Notes under the pieces: generated by a model
Database searches by the model: none
Told to the model about the DNA's origin: nothing
Seen by the model: only the letters and a program-made list of their open reading frames with translations
Position numbers and translations under genes: made by a program
Shown here: piece by piece, positions 25,301-36,000 of the stretch
Numbering within the stretch: the first letter of the stretch is position 1
Layout: each line of letters starts with the position of its first letter
Source of the DNA: Parvicella sp964387945
GTDB taxonomy: Bacteria; Bacteroidota; Bacteroidia; Flavobacteriales_D; Parvicellaceae
DNA length: 64,000 bases
Assembly: GCA_964387945.1 (NCBI GenBank)
Contig: CAYLYX010000004.1
Span: 186,001 to 250,000, forward strand
Reading direction: 5' to 3'

Positions 25301-28300
25301 TTACGAACATTATCTAATGATCTATGACTCCAGAGATGACGAAGTGCACAACAATCAGGTAATGTGGGTCAAGCAGTTGACTGGGGCGGTTGAACCTGGT
25401 GAGTACGCAGAGTTCTTAGTGTCATCCAAGGATGACGTGCTGATCAACTATCGGGTGATCAAAGAAGGCAAAATCACGGAAGAAAAGACCATTAACGTTA
25501 AAAATGAGCAAAAGAAACTTTCGTTCAAAGTAGCTGAAAAAGATCGTGGAGGATTTGAAGTTCACTTCTCTACAGTGAGAAACGAACGTTCTTATGCGCT
25601 GAACCAGTACGTTACCGTGCCATTTACCAACAAACAGTTGAAAATGGAGTTTGAAACGTTCCGCAACAAAATGCTTCCTGGCAGTAAAGAAGAGTGGAAA
25701 ATAAAAATTTCTGGACTAAAGGGAGAAAAAGTTGCAGCAGAAATGGTAGCGGCTATGTATGATGCTTCGCTAGATGAGTTTGCAAGCAATTATTTCTCCA
25801 TGTACCTCGATTATAGGGGAGGGGGCAACTCTTACTATTATTACGGGGGAGGTTTCTCTAGATCTTTCAAAGGATTCCAGCAAGCCTACGCAACAGTTTA
25901 TAATTACCAGTGGAATACCTATGCTTCCATGCCATACCGCAACTATCCGTTCTTGGACATGTTTGGCTACTATCCCAGTTACTATCTGAGAAATGGTTAT
26001 TCTTCCTACGGATGGGAAGGTAATTATCGAGGAGATATTGATTATGTGAATGATGCCACTACAATTTCTACAGGCGCAGTTCCGGCATCTTTCGGAGATT
26101 CAGGTGGTGGAGTGATGTTAGAGGCCACAGAGTATGAGGAAATGGATGCTCCTATGGATGATTTAGCGTTTGCCGAAAATCAGAATGGAATTGGCGGTGA
26201 AGCCGCTCAAACAAAAATACCTTCTGGAAATACCGGAGGAAAACTGGATGGAAAAGATACAGGAGTAGACCTTTCAAACGTGCAAGCTAGAAGTAATTTT
26301 AGCGAAACTGCATTCTTCAAACCTCATCTAGAAACGAATAGCAAAGGTGAGGTGATTTTTAGCTTCGAAATGCCAGAAAGTCTTACAGAATGGAAGTTTC
26401 TTAGTATGGCACATACCAAAGATCTTTCTGTGGGGTATTTGCAAGAAAAAGCCATTACTCAAAAAGACTTAATGGTTATTCCGAATGCACCAAGGTTTTT
26501 TAGAGAAGGCGATAAAATAGTTTTGAGTACTAAGATCTCAAACCTTACAGAAGAAGGAATGGAAGGAAATGTGCAGCTGTTTCTTACCGATGCCATTTCT
26601 GGAAAACCTGTTGATGTGATTTGCAAAAACGTTAACGCACAGCAAGCATTCTCCACAAAAGCTAAACAAAGTACTTCTGTGGAGTGGGAGCTAGAAATCC
26701 CAATGGATTTACAGGCGCTGACTTACAAAATTGTAGCGAAAGCTGGTAATTTCTCGGATGGAGAGGAAATGACACTTCCAGTATTGACAAATAGAATGCT
26801 GGTGACAGAAAGTATTCCACTATACATCAACAAAAAAGGAGAAAAGACGTTCAAATTACAGAACTTGATTGATTCGGAAGACTCTAAAACCTTAACACAT
26901 CATAAGTTAACAGTAGAGTACACTTCGAATCCAGCGTGGTATGCGGTACAGGCATTGCCTTACATGATGGAGTATCCTTATGAATGCGCGGAGCAAACCT
27001 TTTCGAGGTATTATGCGAATGCTATTGCTGCACATATCGTAGACGAACAACCTAAGATTGAGAAGATCTTTGAAGAGTGGAAAAATGCATCTCCAGAAGC
27101 GTTACTTTCCAATTTAGAGAAGAACCAAGAGTTGAAGAGTTTGATTCTAGAGGAGACTCCTTGGGTGTTGAACGCCAAATCTGAAACCGAGAGTAAGAAG
27201 CGCATTGCCTTGTTGTTTGACATGCATAAGATGAAGAAAGAATTCAACAAAGCCAGTAAGAAGTTAAAGTCGATGCAGTTGGGCAACGGTGCCTGGCCAT
27301 GGTTTACTGGAATGAAGGAGTCACGATACATCACACAACACATTGTATGCGGAATGGGGCATTTGAATAACTTAGGAGTGATCAACTCCAAAACGCACTT
27401 AAAAGAGTGGGTGATGATCAAAAAAGCCTTGTATTACTTGGATATGGAAGTTTTGGAAGACTATGAGTACATGCTCAAACATCACCCCAAGTATAAAGAT
27501 TCCAAGTACATCAACTATACCCACTTACATTGGTTATACGCAAGAAGTTTCTTTGATGTTCCAGTACCAAAGAATGTTGAGCCAGCTTATGAGTTCTATT
27601 TGGGACAAGCCAAGAAGTACTGGCACACGGATAATTTAATGACAGAAGCCATGACCGCATTGTTGCTTGAGCGATTGGATAAGAATGGAACTGTGCAAGA
27701 TGATATCATGAAATCGTTAACAGAATTAGCGATTCACGATGAGGAAATGGGGATGTACTATAAACGCAACTTAATGGGGTACTATTGGTATCAAGCGCCT
27801 ATCGAAACGCAGGCATTGTTGATTGAAGCATTTGATGAGGTGGCTAACGATAACGAAGCTGTAGAAGAGTTAAAGGTGTGGTTGCTAAAGCAAAAACAGA
27901 CCACCCATTGGAAAACAACCCGTGCGACCGCGGAGGCTTGTTACGCACTTTTGTTGAGAGGAACGGACATCTTGGCTAATGATGAGATTGTTGAAGTTAA
28001 GCTGGGAGATATGAAGGTAGAACCTTCAAAAACTCAAGCTGGAACGGGTTATTTTAAGGAATCGTATCAAGCAGATGAGATCACACCAGAAATGGGTAAT
28101 GTGACCGTAAGTAGAACCTCTGATGGTGTGTCCTGGGGAGGGTTGTACTGGCAGTACTTTGAAGATTTAGACAAGATCAAAACGCACGAAACACCACTAG
28201 CGATTAGTAAGCAGTTGTTTAAAGTGCAATTGAACGAGAATGGGGAGTTCATGACGCCAATAGAAGACGGTTCAGAGTTGAAAGTAGGAGATAAAGTTCG

Positions 28301-28613
28301 GGTGAGGATAGAGATTCACACGGATCGGGATTTGGAATATGTGCACCTCAAGGATATGCGAGCGGCAGGTTTCGAACCCGTAAATGTAATCAGTCAGTAC
28401 AAATGGCAGGATGGTTTAGGGTATTATGAATCTACTAAAGATGCGGCAACCAACTTCTTCATGGACTACTTGAGCAAAGGAACCTACGTGTTTGAATACG
28501 ATTTAAAAGTCTTTCACAAAGGAGATTTCTCAAATGGTATTACCACTATGCAGTGCATGTACGCTCCAGAGTTTAGCTCGCATTCAGAAGGTGTGAGGGT
28601 AGTGGTGCAATGA
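22341..28613 (+). CDS. Bacterial alpha-2-macroglobulin with thioester
   Basis: 2090 residues. A hydrophobic N-terminus ends near Cys22, but TSEKC is a poor lipobox, so lipidation is uncertain. Residues of about 50-400 are helical and TPR-like (SLNNLGLYKSALEEVGSIYEL). The macroglobulin beta-domains follow, including the MG2-type HFFLDRKIYRPNQPIYFKGIV. A Gly/Tyr-rich insert (GGGNSYYYYGGGF) and a Met/Gly-rich loop near 1250-1300 are the likely bait region. The thioester motif ECAEQ is at Cys1549-Gln1552, followed by the helical thioester domain. Such proteins trap peptidases covalently at the cell surface or in the periplasm. No penicillin-binding protein gene of the PbpC type is adjacent, unlike the enterobacterial pair. 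Confidence 0.93.
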   Translation: MRISYIIIAFALVFLTLTSEKCMPRKTPIVEEVVTSTAPSSVEENNDPIKYEFIGDYPDRWKKVDSLNNLGLYKSALEEVGSIYELARKDKNYPQVIKAQMHRLKYNTYLSDDDYIQAIYEMDSLTEHAEFPLKQISHLLTAKIYYGFYNSNKWTIMNRTATEGFDNEDVRTWDLRKIAQTITYHYSQATSESDKLSKISTDDFKDILTNRTKDNYDNMLMFRPTLLDFIAQECLTFFQSAEFGISQSDLRCTLDDPALLGNVNEFLKVNIQCEDSLANKIYAAQLLQKITQLHVKDSSPVALVNITLQRLKFVKNNITIGNHDKLYLETLDELITTYITHEAVTEVLYEKALWYYTNRNENSDKEEVKFGYKTAHQICQKALKMFPDSFGAKQCQYLIDQIEAKELSVNIEEVMKPNTTHKYKINFRNIDDVHFKLYQLPKDYQLPYEYNDGIKDTPQQIMHDGEELTAWSEETPNSQDYEAHSYEKILKGLPLGRYCLFVSDREQFTIENGKNLQYIFFQVTNFAMSSNQIGEHNTREVQVYDRYSGAYLPGVKVQLYEYVYNKFKKRSEFKKLSAHTTDSEGKIRYTAKQDYKSMYAELTKGEDYYFDGQGVYISDYDYSYDNNYTTTHFFLDRKIYRPNQPIYFKGIVESNNNGQHKVVANQKVTVTLYDVNYQKVNSIEVTTNEYGSYSGEFTAPDAGLNGQMSISDNYSSTYFSVEEYKRPKFQVDFDPVEGSYKLNTDVKVVGNAVAYAGNQIDGATVKYRVVRTAYFPYWCWYRWGYQPYSGSFEVAQGEATTDENGQFEITFNAKEDKSIHRKFAPTYTYQISADVTDINGETRSGQTYVSVGVNAMNLSLNIPTELDKSKMSHFNVFTTNLNGQPIDAKVDITISKLKAPNQVFRTELWTAPDIKSIPIGEYQKNFPQDIYDEENLPQNFPMEKNLMTMSINTAETDSVNYGNKNHWQPGYYKIIAKSLDEFGTEVHYEHYLMIYDSRDDEVHNNQVMWVKQLTGAVEPGEYAEFLVSSKDDVLINYRVIKEGKITEEKTINVKNEQKKLSFKVAEKDRGGFEVHFSTVRNERSYALNQYVTVPFTNKQLKMEFETFRNKMLPGSKEEWKIKISGLKGEKVAAEMVAAMYDASLDEFASNYFSMYLDYRGGGNSYYYYGGGFSRSFKGFQQAYATVYNYQWNTYASMPYRNYPFLDMFGYYPSYYLRNGYSSYGWEGNYRGDIDYVNDATTISTGAVPASFGDSGGGVMLEATEYEEMDAPMDDLAFAENQNGIGGEAAQTKIPSGNTGGKLDGKDTGVDLSNVQARSNFSETAFFKPHLETNSKGEVIFSFEMPESLTEWKFLSMAHTKDLSVGYLQEKAITQKDLMVIPNAPRFFREGDKIVLSTKISNLTEEGMEGNVQLFLTDAISGKPVDVICKNVNAQQAFSTKAKQSTSVEWELEIPMDLQALTYKIVAKAGNFSDGEEMTLPVLTNRMLVTESIPLYINKKGEKTFKLQNLIDSEDSKTLTHHKLTVEYTSNPAWYAVQALPYMMEYPYECAEQTFSRYYANAIAAHIVDEQPKIEKIFEEWKNASPEALLSNLEKNQELKSLILEETPWVLNAKSETESKKRIALLFDMHKMKKEFNKASKKLKSMQLGNGAWPWFTGMKESRYITQHIVCGMGHLNNLGVINSKTHLKEWVMIKKALYYLDMEVLEDYEYMLKHHPKYKDSKYINYTHLHWLYARSFFDVPVPKNVEPAYEFYLGQAKKYWHTDNLMTEAMTALLLERLDKNGTVQDDIMKSLTELAIHDEEMGMYYKRNLMGYYWYQAPIETQALLIEAFDEVANDNEAVEELKVWLLKQKQTTHWKTTRATAEACYALLLRGTDILANDEIVEVKLGDMKVEPSKTQAGTGYFKESYQADEITPEMGNVTVSRTSDGVSWGGLYWQYFEDLDKIKTHETPLAISKQLFKVQLNENGEFMTPIEDGSELKVGDKVRVRIEIHTDRDLEYVHLKDMRAAGFEPVNVISQYKWQDGLGYYESTKDAATNFFMDYLSKGTYVFEYDLKVFHKGDFSNGITTMQCMYAPEFSSHSEGVRVVVQ

Positions 28614-28614
28614 T

Positions 28615-29436
28615 TTAAAATGATAAGTTGCCAGGGATGTCCCGCCAAACACGGATGCAACCTCTAGTTCGTAGAGCAAATGAAACACTTACTTGGAGAG
28701 TAGGTAGGCTCTTCCTGTTCATGAGTACAAGAGCTGTAATGTCAAGTATTCCAGGGTGGGTGTAGCATTTTTTACTGATACCTGTCATCGGTAAAATAAA
28801 AGAATCATTTTCGTAGAACCCAGTGATTAGACCCAACTGCTCTTTTTCAAAAGTGGTGTACAAGAAAGTTGGATTGATTAAAGAGATTCTGCTGTCTCCA
28901 AAATTTAGGTTGCTTGTAATCGCAAGTTTGCTTGAGTGTGTGTATTTCTTTTTGAATTTCCATTCCCATCTAAATTGAAGAGAATGGTTCAGTTTATTCT
29001 GCCATCCGCTAATACGATAACCAATAAACCCGAAATAAGAGTAGAATGATACGCCTCCATCCAAAATAAAACCGCTTTGAAAAGAACTTCTAACATATCC
29101 AACTGACCCGCTCGCTGCCATGGAGAGTTTTCTGAGAATAGGAATTATATAGTTTCCTTTAAGACGTAATTGTTCGTACGAATCGTCAGAGCTGTATTGA
29201 TCAGTATTGAGGTAGTCTGAAGAGATTTTTGTAGTTCTTCCACTAATATTCACAAGGTCGGTGTGGAAATAGTTAGTTGCGCAATCGTTGTTCACCGAAA
29301 GAGAGTAGAGGGAAACATGATTAACATTTGTTCGGGTTTGATGTAAAATATTAGTTGGAATCAAGATAAACTGTCCAATAACAATCACTTTTCCAACCAG
29401 AAGAAACAGTATGACTAAAATAGATCGCACGTACAT
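28615..29436 (-). CDS. Putative outer-membrane beta-barrel protein, unknown family
   Basis: 273 residues. A hydrophobic N-terminus (SILVILFLLVGKVIVIGQ) acts as a signal peptide. The rest alternates polar and aromatic residues in short strands (ASGSVGYVRSSFQSGFILDG, FYSYFGFIGYRISGW, HSLQFRWEWKFKKKY), as in a small barrel of perhaps 10-12 strands. It does not end in the usual aromatic barrel signature (GNLSF does end in Phe). It is the last of four minus-strand genes led by the giant adhesin cluster and converges on the macroglobulin gene with a 1-nt gap. A divergent SprF-type partner is possible but not shown. Confidence 0.6.
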   Translation of the reverse strand: MYVRSILVILFLLVGKVIVIGQFILIPTNILHQTRTNVNHVSLYSLSVNNDCATNYFHTDLVNISGRTTKISSDYLNTDQYSSDDSYEQLRLKGNYIIPILRKLSMAASGSVGYVRSSFQSGFILDGGVSFYSYFGFIGYRISGWQNKLNHSLQFRWEWKFKKKYTHSSKLAITSNLNFGDSRISLINPTFLYTTFEKEQLGLITGFYENDSFILPMTGISKKCYTHPGILDITALVLMNRKSLPTLQVSVSFALRTRGCIRVWRDIPGNLSF

Positions 29437-29483
29437 GCGGTCTCAAAATGTAGTGGTTTCCATAAAAGAGAAACGTTCAAGAA

Positions 29484-30053
29484 TTAAGCTGTTGAATTGA
29501 TTTGGACATCCAAAAGGTGTATACTTATTACTCGAATACCAATTTTACTGAGTTCTAGTTCACACTCTTTTTCTAACTGGCTCATGTACTTTAGCGATTC
29601 ATATTTGATCGTTTTATCGTCTAGCTGACTGATAAGAATACGAATTTGACCGAATACAATATCTTTTGTTATACGCTCAATTTCATTTTGTTTCAGTCCT
29701 GACAGCATTTTAGCAGCATTTCGTAAGCGTTTTTCATCCGAAGCAATAGAAACAGATAACTCACAGCTAAAACTAACTCTCGATTGGTTTGAAGAGATCG
29801 CATGCTTCACTTCCATTTTTTGATTTATAGGGTTAAGATCTAAGACAAGGTAGTCTTGCACAATGGGCCAGACAAAAGTCATTCCACCATTGAGAACCCG
29901 AAAACCACCAGGACTGTTTTTTACACCATAGATTACTAGCGCTTTGCCGTTTGGACATTTTACAGTTCTGGTGACCAATATGTAAACGACAAGAGATATT
30001 AGTGCAACGGCAGCTATTCCGATTAGAAGTGTGCTTGTAGATATGACGATCAT
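29484..30053 (-). CDS. Short SPFH/band-7 (flotillin-like) membrane protein
   Basis: 189 residues. An N-terminal membrane helix (about 5-27, TSTLLIGIAAVALISLVVYIL) precedes a flotillin-type SPFH domain: VKCPNGKALVIYG, NGGMTFVWPIVQDYLVLDLNP, and IVFGQIRILISQ, ending LSKIGIRVISIHLLDVQ. In flotillins about 200-300 residues of coiled coil follow; here the protein stops immediately after the SPFH domain (TINSTA-type end). No frameshift remnant of a coiled coil is visible downstream, so it is probably a genuine short form. It lies 41 bp after the giant adhesin gene and 47 bp before the putative barrel gene. Confidence 0.75.
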   Translation of the reverse strand: MIVISTSTLLIGIAAVALISLVVYILVTRTVKCPNGKALVIYGVKNSPGGFRVLNGGMTFVWPIVQDYLVLDLNPINQKMEVKHAISSNQSRVSFSCELSVSIASDEKRLRNAAKMLSGLKQNEIERITKDIVFGQIRILISQLDDKTIKYESLKYMSQLEKECELELSKIGIRVISIHLLDVQINSTA

Positions 30054-30094
30054 GGATGGGTAGTTAATTCACTAATAATCTAAACTCTTAAAGC

Positions 30095-33000
30095 TTACCG
30101 CTGCAACTCAAAAGGACCTTGGTATTCGTGAATCTCACCCCTAAAGTCAGTAACCCAAAGAAGGTAATAGTAGCCGCCTTCACTGGCTTCAACACCTGAA
30201 GCGGTTCTACCGTCCCAACCACCTTCTAAGGATTCAAATTCATACATGAATTGTCCCCAACGATTGTAAATGACACAGCGCAAATCAGTAGCATTCTGCA
30301 GAGTAAATTTAAAGATGTCATTTTCATCATCACCGTTGGGTGTAAAGATGTTTGGAATGACAATCGTGTACTCTCCAGAAGCATCAATTAATGCAGTCGT
30401 GGTGTCGGTACATCCAAATTGATCTGTTACAATCAATTCGATTGTATAATTACCCATTTCGTTGTAAGTGACAGTAGGTTCAACCTGCGTTGAAGTACTT
30501 CCATCTCCCAAATCCCAAGCATAAGTCAGGTTATCTCCGGTAGAGTTATTGGTAGTACTCACATTCAATGGAATAACCCCAGAAGATGGTGTGGCCGTAA
30601 AATCTGCCACAGGAGCGTCTGCACTAACAACAGTAATATCAGTAGAAGAGGAGCAACCGTTATCATTGGTCACCGTTAACGTATAAGTTCCAGCTCCACC
30701 AGCAATTAGCATATTCGTGTTATCTCCTGAGACTAAAACGCCATCAGATGTAGTCCAAAGGTAGGTTTCATTCGTTCCAATTGTTGGACTTCCGTCAATA
30801 ACCACAGTAGTCAAGTTACAGTTTAGCGTATCTGCAGCCGTGTAAACGATGCTGGGTGTTACGGTATCCATGGTCACTGAAATGTCAGCTGCATCGGTAC
30901 ATCCGTTGTCGCTTGTTACGGTTAACGTATAGGTACCTGTAGCATCCACGGTTGCTGTACTTCCTGTTTGAGTAACAACGTTTCCATCACTTGTCGTAAA
31001 GTTGAACGTTAAGTTGGTTCCAATCGAATTAGCTCCATCCAATATAGCTTCATTGTTCGAACTACACGTAATTACCGTTGACGCAGTAGCAGTAAGATCA
31101 ACTGTTGGGGAAACAGTGTCGGTCACAATCGTTACGGTAGCAGTTGCTGTACAGTTGTTGGAAGTATTCGTTACCAAAAGGGTATAGCTTCCTTCTTGGT
31201 CTACTGAAGGAGTAGTTGTTGTTCCTCCTGTGATTGTACCAGTTCCTGATGTAGACCATGAGTACGTGATGTTTGCTCCACTAGCCGATCCCGATCCATC
31301 CAATGTTACTGGAAGATTATTTGACGAACAAGTAACTGTAATATCAGCTCCGGCATCAGCTACAGGTGCGTTAGAGTCAGGGATAACTTCTACGTCATCT
31401 GAATCCGTACATCCATTCGATCCTGTAACGGTAAGCGTAAAGGTTCCTGTTGCATCGGCATCAGGTGTTGCAGTTGTTCCGTTTAAAATTGTCCCAGGAC
31501 CAGTCCAGTTGTAAGTGATTCCAGTACCACTTGATCCAGTCCCATCTAAGGCAACAGTCGCAACGCCACAAGGGAAGTTGACGTCTGCTCCAGCCACTGC
31601 GGTGGGAGATGCAGTATCAATACTGAGCACAATATCTACTTGATCACTACAGTTGTTATTCGTATTTAAGATGGTAAGGGTATAGGTGCCGTCTTGATCT
31701 GCCGTAGTTGACAATGAACTGGTAGAACCTGTTATGTTTCCATCAGAAGTACTCCAGGTAGTTGTGAAGCCTGCTCCTGAAGAAGATCCTGCCCCGTCTA
31801 AAGTGATAACAGGGTTGTAACAATCTACCGTTGTAGCACTTGGTGTAGCTGTTATCGTAGGGGTGATGACATCTTCTGAAATAGTAATACTTGCTGTGTT
31901 GGTACATCCATTACTTGGATCCGTTACAGTCAACGTATAATCTCCAGGTGTATCGATGGTGGGTGTTGCTGTCGTCCCTCCACTTACAATGTTTCCGCCT
32001 ACTGTTGTCCATGAGAAATTTACTCCAGCTGTTATAGATGATCCTGCAATGGAAGTAGATGTAGTACTACAATCTAAATCGGAAGTCGCACCTATGGTTG
32101 CATCAGGTGTGTTCGCATCTGCAATAACTTCAACTTCGTCTGTATTGGTACAACCTGTGGTTGGATTCGTTACCGTCATGATGTACGTACCACTTCCATT
32201 TACATCTGGAGTAGCCGTTGAACCACCAGAAACAATTCCAGGGCCTGACCAACTGAAGGTTACTCCTCCAGTGGATGATGATCCGTTAAGGGTTAAGGTA
32301 GGAGAAGAACACGTTAACGTTTGATCTAAACCAGCATCTGCATTTGGAGAAGCCGTATCAATGGCGAGTACAATGTCTGTGTTGTCAGAACACCCATTAG
32401 TCGTATTCAAAATGGTTAAGGTGTAAGTCCCATCCTCATCTGCGGTGGTAGACAGCGTTGAAGTAGACCCTGTGATGTTTCCATCGGCAGTACTCCAGGT
32501 AGTCGTAAAACCAGCACCCGAAGAAGACCCTGTTCCATCTAGTGTGATAATAGGGTTGTTGCAGTCCACGGTTGTCGCACTTGGTGTAGCCGTTACCGTT
32601 GGTGTAACAATGTCTTGAGAAATGGTGATGTTGGCTGTATTGGTGCATCCATTACCTGGATCAGTTACAGTCAATGTATAATCACCGGGCGCATCGATGG
32701 TTGGAGTTGCTGTTGTTCCACCACTTACAATATTTCCACCTACGGTTGTCCAAGAATAATTCACACCTGGCGTAGTAGATGACCCAGCAATTGAAGTGGA
32801 AGTTGTACTACAATCCAAGTCGGAAGTAGCGCCTATACTTGCATCTGGTGTATTTGCATCTGCAATAACGTCTACTTGATCTGTGCTTGTACAACCACTG
32901 GTTGGATTCGTGACGGTTAATGTATACGTTCCACTTCCGTTAACAGTAGGCGTGGCCGTTGAACCTCCGGAAACAATAGCAGGACCTGACCAGTTGAAGG

Positions 33001-36000
33001 TAACACCTCCCGTTGAAGAGGATCCACTCAATGACAGTGAGGGAGAAGAACACGTCAATGTTTGATCTAAACCTGCGTCTGCATTTGGAGAAGCTGTATC
33101 AATAGCGAGTACAATATCTGTATCATCAGAACATCCGTTAGTTGTATTCAAAACGGTTAAGGTGTAAGTTCCATCCTCATCTGCAGTTGTTGTTAGCGAT
33201 GATGTTGATCCCGTAATATTTCCATCGGCAGTACTCCAAGTAGTCGTAAAACCAGCTCCAGAAGAAGATCCTGTTCCGTCTAGAGTAATTGTGGGGTTGT
33301 TACAATCAACCGTAGAAGCACTTGGTGCGGCAGTTACGGTAGGTGCTGTAATATCCTGAGAGATAGTAATACTTGCGGTGTTGGTACATCCATTCCCTGG
33401 GTCAGTAACGGTTAAGGTATAATCACCAGGCGCATCGATGGTTGGAGTTGCAGTTGTTCCACCACTTACAATATTACCTCCCACAGTTGTCCAAGAATAA
33501 TTTACCCCTAGAGTGGTAGATGATCCAGCAATCGCAGTAGAAGTGGTACTACAGTCTAAGTCAGAAGTTGCACCAATTCCAGCATCTGGGACATTGGCAT
33601 CGGCATTCACGGTGACATTGTCTGAAGCGGTACAGCCATTCGATGGGTCAGTTACTGTTAATGTATATGTTCCAGCACCATTCACATCGGGTGAAGCCGT
33701 TGATCCACCTGAAACAATGCTTGGTCCTGACCAACTAAATGTTGCACCTCCAGTGCTCGAAGTTCCATTGAGTGTTAAGCTAGTTGTAGAACAAGTTAAA
33801 GTTTGGTCTGCACCCGCATCTGCATTAGGAGATACAGTGTCAATCGTGAGAATAACATCAATGTCATCGCTACAGCCATTTGTGGTATTCGTAACAGTTA
33901 GTGTATAGGTTCCGTCTTCGTCAGCAGTTGTCGATAGCGATGATGTCGATCCAGTAATGTTACCATCGGAAGTACTCCAAATAGTTGTAAAACCTGCTCC
34001 TGATGAAGAACCTGTACCATCTAATGTGATGCTCGTATTATTACAGTCAACAACTGAGGCACTGCTTCCTGCTGTAACCGTTGGCGTTGTCAAATCACTA
34101 TTAACGGTCGTAGTAGCTGTATTCGTGCAAGTTGTGGTAGGGTCGGTAACCGTAAGCGTGTAAGTACCGGTTGCATTTACCGTAGGAGTGGCAGTTGTTC
34201 CACCGGAAACAATCCCAGGACCTGACCAACTGTAGTTAACTCCGGAAGTTGTGGACGAGCCAGATAATGATACGGAAGCGTTGTTACAATCAATCGTTGC
34301 CACGCCTCCTGCATTTGCATTTGGTGATGGGTTTACAGTTACCGAGACGTTTTGCGTTGCGCCCTGACAACTTCCAGAAGTTGCAGTCGGATATACGTCA
34401 TAACTTACGACTTCTGCAGAGGAAGTTGCGTTCGTCAATGTATTGTTGATAGTTGCACCTGTTTGATTCGTAGTACTTTCGCCTCCTACATTTGGATTGC
34501 TAGTGGCTACCCATGTAAAGGTAGAAGCGATATCCGAAGTTAATCCGAAACTTAAGGTTTCGCCATCACAAATTTCGTCCGTGTTACCAGAAGTCATGCT
34601 AGGCACAGGGTTTACTAAAACAGCTACACTTTGCGGATCACCAGCACATCCACCTACAGTAGCAGTAGAGTTGATGGTGTAATCAACGGTAGTTGGAGAA
34701 CCCGAAGTGTTCGTGAGTACGTCAGAAATGGTTGAGGTAGATTGAGTAGAAGTACTTTCACCCGTAACGTTTAAGTTATTATTGGCTACCCATGAGTAAC
34801 TTGCCCCCATGTTACTTGTCAGCGATAAGTTGGGTGAAGTCCCAGAGCAAATAGTTGCACTGCTAGCGCTGGTCATAACAGGTTTAGGATTCACCGTTAC
34901 GGTAACTGCCTGTGCAGCACCCACACAAGAACCGGCTGTACTTGTTGGTGTAACAGAGTAATTTACAGTCTGAACAGCTGTTGAGGTATTGGTCAGTGCA
35001 TCCGTAATGGTTGTTGCGGTCTGAGTGGTCGTACTTTCTCCCGTAACGTTTGCGTTGTTGGTTGCTGACCACTGAAATGTTGAGGTAATATTACTTTGAA
35101 GATTAATGCTCAATGCATCTTCGCTACAGATTGTTTCGGCAGAAGAGCTAATCATGTTGGGTACAGGATCTACGTCAACCGTAATGGCTTGAGGAGGTCC
35201 TGCACACCCATCCGTAGATGTTGGGGTAATGGTGTATGTAACCGTTTGGGTAGAAGTTGTACCATTTACCAGATCATCGGTGATACTAGTTGCTGTGCTG
35301 GTAGTCGTTGTTTCACCGGTTACATTGGTGTTGTTGGTTGCCGACCAAGAATAGGTTGAGGTCAAGTCAGCGGTAATCGGTAAGTTTAATGCAATGTCTG
35401 AACACGTTGTTGTCGAACTACTTGTAGTTATGGTTGGTAATTGGTTAACATCTACCGTGTGCGTTAGCGTTTGCTTATATCCACAAACTCCTTCTACCAC
35501 GCAGGTGTAAGTAGTGGTTGTAGATGGACTCACAACGATGCTTGGAGTAGTTGCACCTCCAGGAGACCAGAGATAACTCGATGCGGTTGCAGGAGCTGTT
35601 AGTGTAGTTGTTTCACCAGAGCAAATGGGATTGGCACTTGCTGTGATTTCAGGAAAAGCCACCCCAGATTCTGCCGTGATGGTATAATTGCAAATATCAC
35701 CAGCATAACCATCTACCATCAAATAATAGTCTTGTCCGATGGTAAGTCCAGTTGCGGTGAGCGTAAAACCAGTGGAACTTTCTTCAAAGTTTGAAACAGA
35801 GACGAAGTTGTCGCAATTGGTTCCGGAAAACACTTCCATCTGAATACCTCCACTCGGGAAGCTTCCCACCCAACAATCGTAAATAGATACGTAAAGTGTA
35901 GCGGTTGTAGAAGCTGCTGTAAATGTGATCCAAGAATTGTTATCAATATTTACATCGTAAATCGTTCCTCCGAAAGGACCTCCTGTATTCACACCATCTA

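Noticed and set aside
27011..27421. 136-codon open frame antisense to the first macroglobulin gene
   Set aside because: It overlaps the conserved thioester domain on the other strand and shows no domain or promoter.
33513..33908. 131-codon open frame antisense to the giant adhesin gene, with others at 31956-32324 and 31230-31514
   Set aside because: The repeat DNA encodes Thr/Ser/Asp-rich protein and its complement is poor in stops. The frames recur with the 741-bp repeat and have no independent evidence.
31360..34320. CRISPR-like periodic repeat
   Set aside because: The period is 741 bp, the units are coding and in frame within one gene, and there are no short repeats with unique spacers.
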